Below, in pieces: positions 28,051-36,999 of a stretch of DNA of 64,000 nt. The DNA is taken from positions 4,823 through 68,822 of the forward strand of contig DYCF01000022.1 in the NCBI GenBank assembly GCA_019418225.1. Direction: 5' to 3'. Position numbers and translations under genes: made by a program. Positions within the stretch are counted from its first letter, which is position 1. Every line of letters begins with the position of its first letter. The stretch is from Clostridiales bacterium. Lineage in GTDB: Bacteria; Bacillota; Clostridia; Lachnospirales; Cellulosilyticaceae. The notes beneath the pieces were generated by a model. It was not told the origin of the DNA. It worked only from the letters and a program-made list of their open reading frames with translations, and searched no databases.

Positions 28051-28766
28051 ATTGTCTCTCCATTAATTTTACTGCTTGGTATTTGTGCAATTTCTACTGG
28101 TTTAAAGCCAATGTAATCTGCTGATACAAGTGTATACGTTATATTTTTGTAGTTTCCCTGCAATGCGTCCTGCCATGAGCTTTCATCATGTAAATGCCCA
28201 TAAATCACCTTAGATACGCCATATTCTTCCAAAAGAGCAAGTAAAGGGGAATCTACAAATTTGTTATATGTAGGGGGATAGTGTAGCATCACCCAAATTT
28301 CTTTCATACCTCTTGCTACATTTAAGGAAAGCTTCAAGCGCTCTAACTCTCTTTGATAAAGCCTTTCATCTTCCATATCCCATTTCACCGTATTAGGGCT
28401 TATCCATCCTCTAGTGCCGCAAATTGCAAGTTCCCCTATAAAATAGGCTGTATTTTGAAGAAAATAAATAGATTCATACTGCCTATTTAATTTACCTGGA
28501 CGGTCCCACCAATAATCATGATTGCCACGAATACATATTTTTTTGCCAGGAAGGTTTTCTAAAATATTTAAATCACTTTCTGCCTCAGCTAAACGCATAG
28601 CCCATGAAATATCACCGGGAATAAGTACATAATCTTCTTCTGTCACATATCTTTGCCAATTGGTTTTAAGTTGGGCCTCATGATCTCGCCACTTATCACC
28701 AAATATATCCATAGGCTTATGCATGCTACTGGATAAATGTAAATCTCCTATTGCAAATATTTTCAT
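28047..28766 (-). CDS. calcineurin-like metallophosphoesterase
   Basis: The 239-residue protein has all metallophosphoesterase motifs: GDLHL (7-11), GDISWAMR (about 51), GNHDYWW (about 80), HYPPT (about 161) and GHLH (about 193). These bind two metal ions. It belongs to a clostridial subgroup of stand-alone enzymes with unknown substrate. It overlaps the methyltransferase gene by four bases. Confidence 0.88.
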   Translation of the reverse strand: MKIFAIGDLHLSSSMHKPMDIFGDKWRDHEAQLKTNWQRYVTEEDYVLIPGDISWAMRLAEAESDLNILENLPGKKICIRGNHDYWWDRPGKLNRQYESIYFLQNTAYFIGELAICGTRGWISPNTVKWDMEDERLYQRELERLKLSLNVARGMKEIWVMLHYPPTYNKFVDSPLLALLEEYGVSKVIYGHLHDESSWQDALQGNYKNITYTLVSADYIGFKPVEIAQIPSSKINGETI

Positions 28767-28814
28767 CTGTTTCTCCTCTAATCTCTATAGGCTCGCCTAA
28801 TGTACTAAAAAATA

Positions 28815-29771
28815 TTACTTATTACCGACAAACTTGTGTACAGCTTTTCCATTTAAATAATCACAAAGGTCACCTTGTACATAACCTTTTTCTGTCATTT
28901 CAGCTACAATATCATCATGGATTTTCCACCAACTTGTATTCCAATTAGCATATAAAGTATGTTCTTCTGGTGCACGCCCAATAATACGCTGAATAACAAT
29001 ATCTGGTGATAAATAACGCAAGAAAGTAATAACTCTTTCTTTATACGCTTCTAAGCTCACAAGTTCTAATTCACCTTTTTCATATTCTTTTGCTAGCTTT
29101 GTATTTTTCACAATATAAAGTGCATGGAGCTTTACATAATCCATACGCAGTGCACTCATACATTTAGCTGTTTCAATAACATCTGTCATATTATCCCAAG
29201 GTAAGTCTACAATAATATGTGTGCAAATCGTAAAGTGGGGGTAAGCTTTAATTTGCATCACAGCATCTAAATATTCCGCTAGACCATGCCCTCTATTAAT
29301 AACCTCTAATGTTTTATAATTAATTGTTTGAAGTCCTAATTCAATGTTAACTGTCTTATTATATTTCCTAGACCATTCATCTAACGCCTCTAAATAAGCT
29401 TCATTAATACAATCAGGTCTTGTAGAAACTGCAATGCCTACTGCTTTTTCATGTGCTACTTGTTCTAAAACTTCTTCAAATGTTTCAAGTGGCATATAAG
29501 TATTGCTATAGTTCTGTAAATAGGGGATAAAGGCATTGGCCTTATACTTCTGACTAATTTTTTCAATATTAGCTTCTAATTGTATACGAATAAGTTCTTT
29601 ATTGCTACGCATTTCATAACCTGCACCCACATCTCCACAAAATGTACATCCCCCATGTCCTGCACTTCCATCGCGGTTTGGACATGTTACAGGCAAATTA
29701 ACTGGTATCTTATAGACCTTTTCTCCGTACTTTTCTTTTAAATAACTAGAGTATTTATGATAAACTTCCAC
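28815..29771 (-). CDS. TIGR01212 family radical SAM protein (YtqA-like)
   Basis: The 318-residue protein starts YHKYSSYLKEKYGEKVYKIPV and has the cluster motif CPNRDGSAGHGGCTFC (about 30-45), the spaced cysteines of the TIGR01212/Elp3-like family. VSTRPDCI and ELGLQTINYKTL are further family features. The reaction is not established. The start lies directly behind the M14 peptidase stop. Confidence 0.92.
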   Translation of the reverse strand: MEVYHKYSSYLKEKYGEKVYKIPVNLPVTCPNRDGSAGHGGCTFCGDVGAGYEMRSNKELIRIQLEANIEKISQKYKANAFIPYLQNYSNTYMPLETFEEVLEQVAHEKAVGIAVSTRPDCINEAYLEALDEWSRKYNKTVNIELGLQTINYKTLEVINRGHGLAEYLDAVMQIKAYPHFTICTHIIVDLPWDNMTDVIETAKCMSALRMDYVKLHALYIVKNTKLAKEYEKGELELVSLEAYKERVITFLRYLSPDIVIQRIIGRAPEEHTLYANWNTSWWKIHDDIVAEMTEKGYVQGDLCDYLNGKAVHKFVGNK

Positions 29772-30695
29772 TTAATGCTCCTCTTTTCTTATGTCTTTTG
29801 CAGCAAGTAATAAAATAGGTAAGGTACGTTCTATAATTTCATCACTTTGACTTATACTAATTGGATTTTCACCAAGACCACATTCAATTGTAAAACCAGG
29901 CTTCTTAAAAGTTTTTATAAACCAATCTTTATAACCACCCGATGCTGCTAGGGGATCTGGTTCTTCTAGTATATAACCACTAACCTCCTCAAACATTTTA
30001 GCATATTCCTTGGCAGTTGCAACATACTCATTGTCATAAGTCCAATAAATTACTTCACCTTGGGTATGATAAGCTAATACTAAATCATATTGTTGTCTCC
30101 TTGTCAGGTCTGCAAGAGCCTTACTTTCTGGCTCACTTTCTGGAAATGGTCCTTGATAATACGCAAAATAAGGCGTATGCACCTTTGTAATATGCTGATA
30201 GGCTAAAAAACCCGCATCATAATTGCGATTTAAATCAACACCTCTTGCATTTGCCTTCCACCTCGTGAAATCAGGATTTCCTTCATTCCACTTTAAATGT
30301 GCCTCGGTAAAATACTGACTTTTTTTACCTTCTAAAGCCAGCATTACACCATCTGGATTGACCATAGGTACAAAATCGTAGGTTACCCTTTGCAAAAGCG
30401 TTTTAACTTCCATACCATATAAGCTTTCCCCATTTTTTAACGCACTACACAATATTTCAATACATCGCATCAAAATAAATGTAGTAATCCATTCATTACC
30501 ATGATGACTGGCATTAATATGTATCTTTCTAGGTCCACAACCTAATCTCAGAGCATAGAGCGGCAATTGATTGACACTCTTTCCAATCGTATAGATTTGT
30601 AAAAATGGATAACACTTATTAAGAGTAATCATTTGCCACTTTAACGAAATAAAGTCATAACGTTCACGCGTCAATTGTATAATTTTTTTTTTCAT
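29772..30695 (-). CDS. M14 family zinc carboxypeptidase (gamma-D-glutamyl-diaminopimelate peptidase-like)
   Basis: The 307-residue enzyme has the zinc ligands HGNEW (about 73-77) and the downstream His in VLAYHTQGE (about 205), with DLNRNYD and NPDGVMLALEG, all typical of the M14C/MpaA-ENP1 group. The catalytic Glu is likely in GFTIECGLGENP. Such enzymes cut the gamma-D-Glu to diaminopimelate bond of cell-wall peptides. There is no signal peptide or LysM domain, so it probably works in the cytoplasm on recycled peptides. Confidence 0.85.
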   Translation of the reverse strand: MKKKIIQLTRERYDFISLKWQMITLNKCYPFLQIYTIGKSVNQLPLYALRLGCGPRKIHINASHHGNEWITTFILMRCIEILCSALKNGESLYGMEVKTLLQRVTYDFVPMVNPDGVMLALEGKKSQYFTEAHLKWNEGNPDFTRWKANARGVDLNRNYDAGFLAYQHITKVHTPYFAYYQGPFPESEPESKALADLTRRQQYDLVLAYHTQGEVIYWTYDNEYVATAKEYAKMFEEVSGYILEEPDPLAASGGYKDWFIKTFKKPGFTIECGLGENPISISQSDEIIERTLPILLLAAKDIRKEEH

Positions 30696-30877
30696 AGTGA
30701 CCTCACTTAAATACTTTTACTCTAGTATATGATTTTTTCCTTAGATTATGTTTTCACTTCTTAAATGCTTATACTTATAATTTTATGATTTTATCGTGCA
30801 TAAAAAAGAATAATCCACACATAATAAAGGTATCATCTTGCTTCGCTATAATAAAAGAAAGGGTGGTTACTTAGATT

Positions 30878-31099
30878 ATGAAATCTAGAACTTGGGATTA
30901 TATCGCAATTACACTCATCATTATTGGAGCAATTAACTGGGGGCTTGTTGGATTTTTCCAATTTGACCTCGTCGCCTTCTTATTTGGTGGTATGAGTTCA
31001 TGGATTAGTCGTGTAATTTATGCTGTTATTGGTATCGCTGGCATTTATTGCTTCACACTCTATGGACGTGTTTACGATCAACCTTATTCTAATAACTAA
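30878..31099 (+). CDS. DUF378 family small membrane protein
   Basis: The 73-residue protein has two membrane helices (about 8-30 and 40-60) and the DUF378 pattern AIINWGLVG..DLVAFLFGG, here AINWGLVGFFQFDLVAFLFGG split over residues 18-39. The family (YuzA-like) is widespread and of unknown function. GGGTGG lies upstream, a TATAAT at 30847-30852 may be its -10, and a hairpin terminator follows. Confidence 0.88.
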   Translation: MKSRTWDYIAITLIIIGAINWGLVGFFQFDLVAFLFGGMSSWISRVIYAVIGIAGIYCFTLYGRVYDQPYSNN

Positions 31100-31106
31100 T
31101 CACATT

Positions 31107-31135
31107 AAAACCACTTTTTAAAAAGTGGTTTTTTT
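31107..31135 (+). terminator. terminator after the DUF378 gene
   Basis: AAAACCACTTTT and AAAGTGGTTTTTTT form a 10-12-pair stem with a seven-T run eight bases after the stop codon. Confidence 0.88.
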
Positions 31136-31260
31136 ATTTTTAGTATCACCCCTCACTTCTTAATTATAATTTTTATAAATTTTTCATAAAAATTAAGTTA
31201 TTTTCAAGCGTTACTTGAATAAATATAATAATAAAATAAAATTTTAAGAGGTGATGTGCT

Positions 31261-31674
31261 ATGATAAAGATTATTACAGGACAAACAGGAGAAGGAAAAA
31301 CAAAATTGATGATTGAAGAAGCTAATGCCACCGTAAATAGCTTAACTGGGCATGCCGTTTATATTGATAGCTGCAACAATCATCGTTTAGCACTTTCTCA
31401 TCATATTCGCTTGGTAGAAACATGTAGTTTTGATCTTAAGTCACAACAACATTTCTTTGGTTTTTTATGTGGCCTTTTAGCATCTAACCATGATATTCAA
31501 GTTGTTTTTATTGATGAACTTATTAAAATCACCCACTCTAGTCTAGATGAGATAGCTAAAATATTTGAGCAAATAAAAGTGCTTTCTCATGAGTTTAATG
31601 TTGATTTTGTGATCGGAACTTCTTGTAGTAATGATGAATTACCTAGTCAAATGGCACCTTACCTCATCGCCTAA
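31261..31674 (+). CDS. small P-loop ATPase-like protein
   Basis: The 137-residue protein has a Walker A GQTGEGKTK (7-15) and a Walker B-like VVFIDEL (about 80-86), so it probably binds ATP or GTP. It is much shorter than PilT or VirB11 proteins, with no room for their other domains. The N-terminal frame resembles the thymidine kinase/zonular-toxin style of small P-loop proteins. AAGAGGTG sits before the ATG. No partner gene is adjacent; the IS element begins about 65 bases downstream. Function unknown. Confidence 0.7.
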   Translation: MIKIITGQTGEGKTKLMIEEANATVNSLTGHAVYIDSCNNHRLALSHHIRLVETCSFDLKSQQHFFGFLCGLLASNHDIQVVFIDELIKITHSSLDEIAKIFEQIKVLSHEFNVDFVIGTSCSNDELPSQMAPYLIA

Positions 31675-31752
31675 ATAAATAACATAGATAATACTATGTT
31701 GTGCGTAAAGGCTTTCAATCTCCTTGCGCATATAAAAAGAAAGTGTACCCCG

Positions 31753-31790
31753 AAAGGTAGAGACTAAAAAAAGGTCTCTACCTTTTTTGA
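31753..31790 (+). terminator. hairpin at the left end of the IS element
   Basis: AAAGGTAGAGAC and GTCTCTACCTTT pair perfectly over 12 bases with a T-rich tail (TTTTTTGATTTT). It lies just inside the left IS end and upstream of orfA, where it would protect the element from outside transcription. Confidence 0.7.
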
Positions 31791-31836
31791 TTTTCATGTT
31801 ACTATATATCAGACTAATAACGGAGGTACATTATTT

Positions 31837-32256
31837 ATGGCAGGAATACGCTTTACACGAGAACAAAGAAATTTATTATCAACAAACCCAAATATTAAAA
31901 AGGTAATAGATAAATCTATTACTTATGCAGAAACATTTAAATTACTCGCTATCGATGAATACGCTAAGGGTAAAATTCCTCATGAGATCTTTAAGAATGC
32001 CGGCATTGACCCTAGTATCATAGGTTCTAAGAATCCAGCACGATGTTTAGAACGTTGGCGTATATCATATTTTAAAGACGGTTCAAGGGGCCTTATGGGG
32101 GAGAAACGTGGCACTTCAAATTCAGGTAGGCCAGTTACATCTGAATTATCATTAGAAGAGAAATTAAAACTTGCTGAAGCTAAAATTGCATATTTAGAGA
32201 TGGAAAATGAATTTCTAAAAAAGTTAGACGAACTAGAAAGGAGGATGAACAAGTAG
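31837..32256 (+). CDS. IS3-family transposase OrfA
   Basis: The 139-residue protein has a helix-turn-helix region (about 20-95, with PARCLERWRISYFKDGSRGL) and a C-terminal leucine-zipper-like helix (about 105-135, LSLEEKLKLAEAKIAYLEME). This is the IS150-type InsA/OrfA architecture. A slippery A6G run at 32217-32223 (CTAAAAAAG) allows the expected -1 frameshift into orfB, whose frame is open from there. GGAGG lies before the ATG. This gene looks intact. Confidence 0.88.
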   Translation: MAGIRFTREQRNLLSTNPNIKKVIDKSITYAETFKLLAIDEYAKGKIPHEIFKNAGIDPSIIGSKNPARCLERWRISYFKDGSRGLMGEKRGTSNSGRPVTSELSLEEKLKLAEAKIAYLEMENEFLKKLDELERRMNK

Positions 32257-33155
32257 TATTATTAAAACCATGCCATAAATATAACATTATCTTTCAACTT
32301 TATAATAAATATAACAATAGTAATCGTTTGAAAAGAGTCAACCAGAAAATAACTATAAAAGATCTTTGTATGTTAGCTGAGGTAAGTGAGTCTGGATATT
32401 ATAAATGGCTAAAGAATGCTCAGTTACGTGATATACGACTTAAAAATGAATTAAGAGATTTTCTATTAATCAAAGAAATTTTCGAGAAAAAACGAAACTG
32501 CTAGATTTAGAACAATTATTATGGAACTTTTATATCAGCATGATATCATTATGAACCATAAAAAAGTAATTCGACTTATGAATAAGTATAACTTAAAATG
32601 TAAAATCAGAAAGACTAAAAAGTATGGAGGTACCTTTGAAAAAGACCGTATTCAAAATACCTTTAATAATCATGTTAACACAGTATTTGATAGCCAAATA
32701 CCATCTCAAGTATTCCATACTGATATTACTTATATTAAATATGCACATGGTAGAAAAACTGCTTATTTATCAGCTATAAAAGACCAAGCAACACGTGAGA
32801 TTCCAGCTTATGCAATTTCAGAATCCTTAGAATTAATGAAAATGCGATTATACACAGCGATCAAGGGTTTCATTATACAAGTAATTATTATAGAACAAAA
32901 ATAGAAGAATTAGGTTTAATAGGTTCAATGTCACGAAGAGGGAAATGTGTAGATAATGCACCAATAGAAACATTTTTTGGACATATGAAAGATGAAATAG
33001 AATTTAAAAAGCTTGAAACATATGAAGAAGTAGTCAGAGCGATACAACAATATATTTATCATTATAATAATACAAGACCACAATGGACATTAAAAAAGAT
33101 GACTCCGATACAATATCGAAATCATCTTTCTACTTTTTTGTACTCTACTTTATAG
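32217..33155 (+). pseudogene. IS3-family transposase OrfB, frameshifted
   Basis: In the -1 frame from the slippery site the orfB reading runs to a stop at 32502, with the HTH_21-like segment EVSESGYYKWL. An extra A in the run 32487-32492 then moves the reading to a second frame (ETARFRTIIMELLYQHD... to FHTDITYIKY, the first Asp of the DDE triad). A further shift before 32853 moves it back (HSDQGFHYTSNYY, second Asp; PIETFFGHMKDE, the Glu). Between ESLEL and the HSDQG motif about 15-20 usual residues are missing. All three catalytic residues survive, but the gene cannot make one protein without two frameshifts. Confidence 0.88.
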
Positions 33156-35142
33156 GGTACACTTTCCTTTCTAAAGACGATATAGATCTTTCTACTACTT
33201 CTTTAAAAATGCATATACTATACCCTACAACCTCATAATCTCTGCCAACTACAGGGATACCTTCTACATTTAAATCTTCACCTAATGGTAGGTGACTATC
33301 CACAATTCTTACCCAGTGATTTTCTCCTGGAGGTAGTTCAAACCTTAAATTTTCATGATATAAATTAGCTACTACATACAGAGATTCCTCTCCTTGAATA
33401 TGCCATGCAATACTTCTAGAGTAATACGACCAATCTGGCTGTCCATAATGAATACCATGCCACGTCACTTTATATTTTCCTTGTGTTATGAAATATTTCA
33501 GTTGTTTTCTTACTTTAATAAGACCTTTTGTGAACGTATAAAGCTCTGCTTCAGAAATTAATTGGTCCCAATCCACCCACATACCTTCATGATTTTGGCA
33601 AAAAGCATTATTATTACCACCCTGACTTCTACCAATTTCATCGCCCATCAAAAGCATCGGTACACCTTTTCCCATAAGCAACAAACACATAGCATTTTTA
33701 GTTGCTACGAGGCGTCTTCTTAAAATTCCTTGGTCTGTTGTGGCACCTTCAGCCCCCCAGTTATAACTATAATTGGCATTATTACCATCCCGATTGCCTT
33801 CGCCATTTTCTAAATTGTGTTTATTGTTATAACTACATAAATCTCTTAAAGTAAAACCATCATGTGCTGTAATAAAATGCAGTGTATGTGTCTCACCTTT
33901 TTGCGGATCAGCAAAATAGATTTCTTTTCCTAACATACAGTCCGCCACAGACTTTACAATACCTTGGTCTCCCTTTATAAACTTACGCATTGTATCTCTA
34001 AAGTAATCACTCCATTCCCTAAAAGGATACGGCATACGCCCTACATCATAGCTTCCTTTGGCATCCCAACTTTCTGTTATCAGTTTCACATTTGATAAAA
34101 TTGGGTCTGCTGCAATTTCATGTAAAAGTGACTCTTTCATCCATTTCCCTTCATAATCTTGCCCTAAGATTGATGCCAAATCAAATCTAAAACCATCTAC
34201 TCCCATACAAATAACCCAATATTTCAAGCTATCTAAAATGAGCTTTTTAACTACAGGATGATTTGTATAAAAAGTATTTCCAGTACCCGAGCAATTTCGA
34301 AAATGACCCTGATGATCAAATTTATAATACGTATGAGGACTTAAAAGTTTATAACTACAAGGTTCACCATTTTCTCCGCCTTCACCTGTATGGTTATAAA
34401 CCACATCTAATATAATCTCTAAATCCATTTCATGAGCTGCTTCTACTAACGCCTTAAATTCCTTATAGGCCGCATAGCCATCCTTTTCAACGCTATACCT
34501 TTCATCTACTGCAAAAAATCCTATTGTATTATACCCCCATCGGTCTTCTAATTTTTCTCCTGTATTTGGATTCGTGTTTTTAATTGTATAAGGAAACCAT
34601 TTAAAGACCGGTAGTAACTCTAGCGTAGTAATCCCTAATGATTTCAAGTAAGGTAACTTTTTAATAAGCCCAACAAATGTGCCTTTTTCCTCTTCGGCAA
34701 TACCTGATGATTGATGTCTTGTAAAGTGTCCCACATGCATTTCATAAACAATTGTATCCTTCCACGGAATATATGGTCTTGCACTTTCACTTGGTTTATA
34801 ACCAATGACAATATTATAGTAACCATGTTCTTCACTAGTAATATTATTTGCACCATAGGCATAAGGATCCAGCAAAGCTTTTGAGACATGCCCGGACTCA
34901 TCAATTATACGCCAAATATACCCCATTCCTTCTTGGACATCACTTACTTTTATATAAAAAATATGATTTTCCACATGCTCTTCGCGATTTAATATGACTT
35001 TTTTTACGCATAAACCCTGAGGCCCATTAGTATAGATCTCTAACTGCATTTTTGCAGCTACATCAGAGAATATACCAAAGTTGGCACCCATTCCATCCAC
35101 AGTACATCCTAGTATAGGGCTCCCCTTACTTATTTCATACAT
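33145..35142 (-). CDS. glycogen debranching enzyme / type I pullulanase-like glycoside hydrolase (GH13)
   Basis: The ATG of MYEISKG follows GGGAGG and is preferred to an ATG five codons earlier. The 665-residue protein has an N-terminal CBM48 domain (about 5-110) and a GH13 barrel with DVVYNHTGEG (about 250), GVDGFRFDLAS (nucleophile Asp, about 325), LITESWD (acid/base Glu, about 360) and ITAHDGFTLRDL (about 430). It fits GlgX/isoamylase-type enzymes that hydrolyse alpha-1,6 branches. The last codons (VYPIK and the stop) come from the inverted repeat of the IS element, so the native C-terminus has been replaced, probably without damage to the beta domain. Confidence 0.9.
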   Translation of the reverse strand: MYEISKGSPILGCTVDGMGANFGIFSDVAAKMQLEIYTNGPQGLCVKKVILNREEHVENHIFYIKVSDVQEGMGYIWRIIDESGHVSKALLDPYAYGANNITSEEHGYYNIVIGYKPSESARPYIPWKDTIVYEMHVGHFTRHQSSGIAEEEKGTFVGLIKKLPYLKSLGITTLELLPVFKWFPYTIKNTNPNTGEKLEDRWGYNTIGFFAVDERYSVEKDGYAAYKEFKALVEAAHEMDLEIILDVVYNHTGEGGENGEPCSYKLLSPHTYYKFDHQGHFRNCSGTGNTFYTNHPVVKKLILDSLKYWVICMGVDGFRFDLASILGQDYEGKWMKESLLHEIAADPILSNVKLITESWDAKGSYDVGRMPYPFREWSDYFRDTMRKFIKGDQGIVKSVADCMLGKEIYFADPQKGETHTLHFITAHDGFTLRDLCSYNNKHNLENGEGNRDGNNANYSYNWGAEGATTDQGILRRRLVATKNAMCLLLMGKGVPMLLMGDEIGRSQGGNNNAFCQNHEGMWVDWDQLISEAELYTFTKGLIKVRKQLKYFITQGKYKVTWHGIHYGQPDWSYYSRSIAWHIQGEESLYVVANLYHENLRFELPPGENHWVRIVDSHLPLGEDLNVEGIPVVGRDYEVVGYSICIFKEVVERSISSLERKVYPIK

Positions 35143-35310
35143 TGTGTTGCCTCCCATATTAATATCTATCTAAATTTTCACTTTTTTCTATCACATTAAC
35201 ATTTTACATGATGAAAAGGCTTTTTTCTAGATGTTTTCTGATTTTTTATCTTAGGTCTTGAAATCATTCTACGCTTATGTTAATATAAAATCTAACTAAA
35301 TAAACACAAA

Positions 35311-35520
35311 AAACGATGATAAAGGCTTAGTAGTAAATAAATAGTTTTTCAGAGAGTGTGTGGTTGGTGTGAACGCATATATATTTATTTTATGAATTAC
35401 AACTTTGGAGTTGCGTGTCCGGCTTGCCCCGTTATCGGCATTGAGGCAAACCTTTTGGTTTGTAAATTAAGGTGGTACCACGGGTTAACTCGTCCTTAGG
35501 ACTTGAGTTAACCCTTTTTT
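35311..35520 (+). promoter_or_regulatory. T-box riboswitch (tyrosine) upstream of tyrS
   Basis: Conserved T-box parts are in order: AGTAG near 35330, CAGAGAG and GGTTGGTG of stem I, a specifier loop GAATTACA in which TAC (35398-35400) is a tyrosine codon, TTTGGAGTTGC, and the T-box sequence AAGGTGGTACCACGG at 35469-35483. The terminator stem GGGTTAACTC (35482-35491) / GAGTTAACCC (35505-35514) with six Ts overlaps the T-box, so uncharged tRNA-Tyr favours antitermination. Confidence 0.95.
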
Positions 35521-35562
35521 ATGTGCAAATTTCACCTAAAGAAAAATATAGGAGGTTTCATA

Positions 35563-36789
35563 ATGAGAAACGTATATGATGTTTTATTAGAACGTGGTTT
35601 TATTGAGCAAACCACACATGAAAATGAAATTCGTGAACTTTTAGGAAAGGAAAAAGTTACTTTCTATATCGGTTTTGACCCTACTGCTGATAGCTTACAT
35701 GTAGGTCACTTTGTAACAGTTATGGCTATGAGTCATATGCAACAAGCTGGTCACCGTCCAATTGCACTTTTTGGTGGTGGTACAGCTATGGTTGGTGATC
35801 CAACTGGTAAAACAGATATGCGTAAAATGATGACAACTGAAATCATTGACCATAACGTAGAATGCTTCAAAAAACAAATGTCTCGTTTCATCTCTTTTGA
35901 AAATGACAAAGCCATTATGGTAAACAATGCAGATTGGCTTCGTAACTTAAATTACATTGAATTCTTAAGAGAAGTAGGTGTACACTTCTCAGTTAATCGT
36001 ATGCTTACAGCAGAATGTTTCAAACAACGTCTTGAAAAAGGTTTATCTTTCTTAGAATTCAATTATATGCTTATGCAATCTTATGACTTCTTAGAACTTT
36101 ACAGACGCTATAACTGTAAATTAGAACTTGGTGGTAATGATCAATGGTCTAATATTCTTGGAGGCGTTGAACTTGTAAGAAGACTTCATGGGGAACAATC
36201 ATTTGGTATGACCTTCTCTCTTCTTACAAACAGTGAAGGTAAAAAAATGGGTAAAACAGAAAAAGGTGCTGTATGGCTTGATCCTGAAAAAACATCGCCT
36301 TATGAGTTCTATCAATATTGGCGTAACGTAGCAGATGCTGACGTTAAGCGCTGCTTATCACTTCTTACATTCATTCCAATGGATGAAGTAAATGCACTCA
36401 CAAATGTTGAAGGTGCAGCAATCAATGCTGCTAAAGAAAGACTTGCCTTTGAAGTTACAAAAATCGTTCATGGCGAAGAAGAAGCTACTAAAGCACAAAC
36501 TGCAGCTAAAGCTCTCTTCATGGGTGGTGCACACGGCGGTTCAATTCCATCAACTGAAATAGCACAAGCTGACTTTGCAGAAGGTATAGATATCTTAACG
36601 CTTCTTCAAAATACAAAACTTGTACCATCTCGTTCAGAAGGCCGCCGCCTTGTTACACAAAATGGTATTAAAGTAGAAGGTACACCTATTACAGATCCAG
36701 CTACCCTCATCACAGCTGATATGTTTAAAGACGGTGAACTCATGATTCAAAAAGGTAAAAAAGTATTCCACAAAGTAATCCTTGCCTAA
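35563..36789 (+). CDS. tyrS: tyrosyl-tRNA synthetase
   Basis: The ATG of MRNVYDVLLERGF has GGAGG seven bases ahead; an in-frame ATG further up lies in the terminator and is rejected. The 408-residue class I synthetase has the HIGH-type motif LHVGHF (about 44), the KMSKS-type KKMGKT (about 229), the tyrosine pocket (GGNDQWSNI) and a C-terminal S4-like domain (about 340-408). It attaches tyrosine to tRNA-Tyr and is controlled by the T-box leader. Confidence 0.97.
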   Translation: MRNVYDVLLERGFIEQTTHENEIRELLGKEKVTFYIGFDPTADSLHVGHFVTVMAMSHMQQAGHRPIALFGGGTAMVGDPTGKTDMRKMMTTEIIDHNVECFKKQMSRFISFENDKAIMVNNADWLRNLNYIEFLREVGVHFSVNRMLTAECFKQRLEKGLSFLEFNYMLMQSYDFLELYRRYNCKLELGGNDQWSNILGGVELVRRLHGEQSFGMTFSLLTNSEGKKMGKTEKGAVWLDPEKTSPYEFYQYWRNVADADVKRCLSLLTFIPMDEVNALTNVEGAAINAAKERLAFEVTKIVHGEEEATKAQTAAKALFMGGAHGGSIPSTEIAQADFAEGIDILTLLQNTKLVPSRSEGRRLVTQNGIKVEGTPITDPATLITADMFKDGELMIQKGKKVFHKVILA

Positions 36790-36793
36790 TCTA

Positions 36794-36843
36794 AAATACT
36801 TATCCAAAGCTGAGGTTGATTCCTCAGCTTTGGATAAGTATTT
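36794..36843 (+). terminator. terminator after tyrS
   Basis: AAATACTTATCCAAAGCTGA begins an uninterrupted 22-pair stem with a TTGATT loop, starting a few bases after the tyrS stop and ending in T-rich sequence. It would also stop the facing minus-strand transcript. Confidence 0.88.
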
Positions 36844-36892
36844 TTAATATTTTTATTACTCTTACCTCATCACCCTCATAAGAATATAGAAA

Positions 36893-36999
36893 GCACTTGC
36901 CAAGATATTACTTTCTACATTCTATGTAATATGAAAGTGGGATATTATACCGGAAACCTTCACCAGTACAATTCCCCACTTTCATGTTTTACCAAGTGC
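36893..36999. other. junction-like RNA secondary structure of unknown identity
   Basis: Three nested pairings are seen: an outer stem GCACTTG (36893-36899) with CAAGTGC (36993-36999), a hairpin ATATTAC (36905-36911) with GTAATAT (36926-36932), and a strong stem GAAAGTGGG (36933-36941) with CCCACTTTC (36975-36983). Together they make a three-way junction of 107 bases. It lies at the 3' end of the cvfB-like gene and includes its last codons. There is no T run typical of a terminator. I do not recognise the family. Confidence 0.4.

Larger units (their letters stand above)
31739..33166 (+). mobile_element. IS3-family insertion sequence (IS150-like), decayed
   Basis: Matching inverted ends GAAAGTGTACCC occur at 31739-31750 and 33155-33166 in opposite orientation. 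If the true tips are the usual TG...CA, the element is 31744-33161. Inside are an intact orfA-like gene and a broken orfB. A perfect 12-pair hairpin at 31753-31785 near the left end would stop transcription reading in from outside. No target duplication could be recognised. The right end lies in the last codons of the debranching enzyme gene. Confidence 0.85.

Noticed and set aside
32487..32492. Programmed frameshift at the A6 run inside orfB
   Set aside because: A second shift and missing residues follow, so decay explains it better; IS3 elements shift at the orfA/orfB junction, where a proper A6G site exists.
31734..33171. Target site duplication flanking the IS element
   Set aside because: The bases outside the inverted ends (AAAAA on the left, CTTTC on the right) do not repeat in direct orientation.
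36893..36999. c-di-GMP riboswitch for the GGDEF-EAL gene
   Set aside because: The conserved GEMM-I and c-di-GMP-II sequences are absent and a minus-strand gene lies between it and the GGDEF-EAL start.
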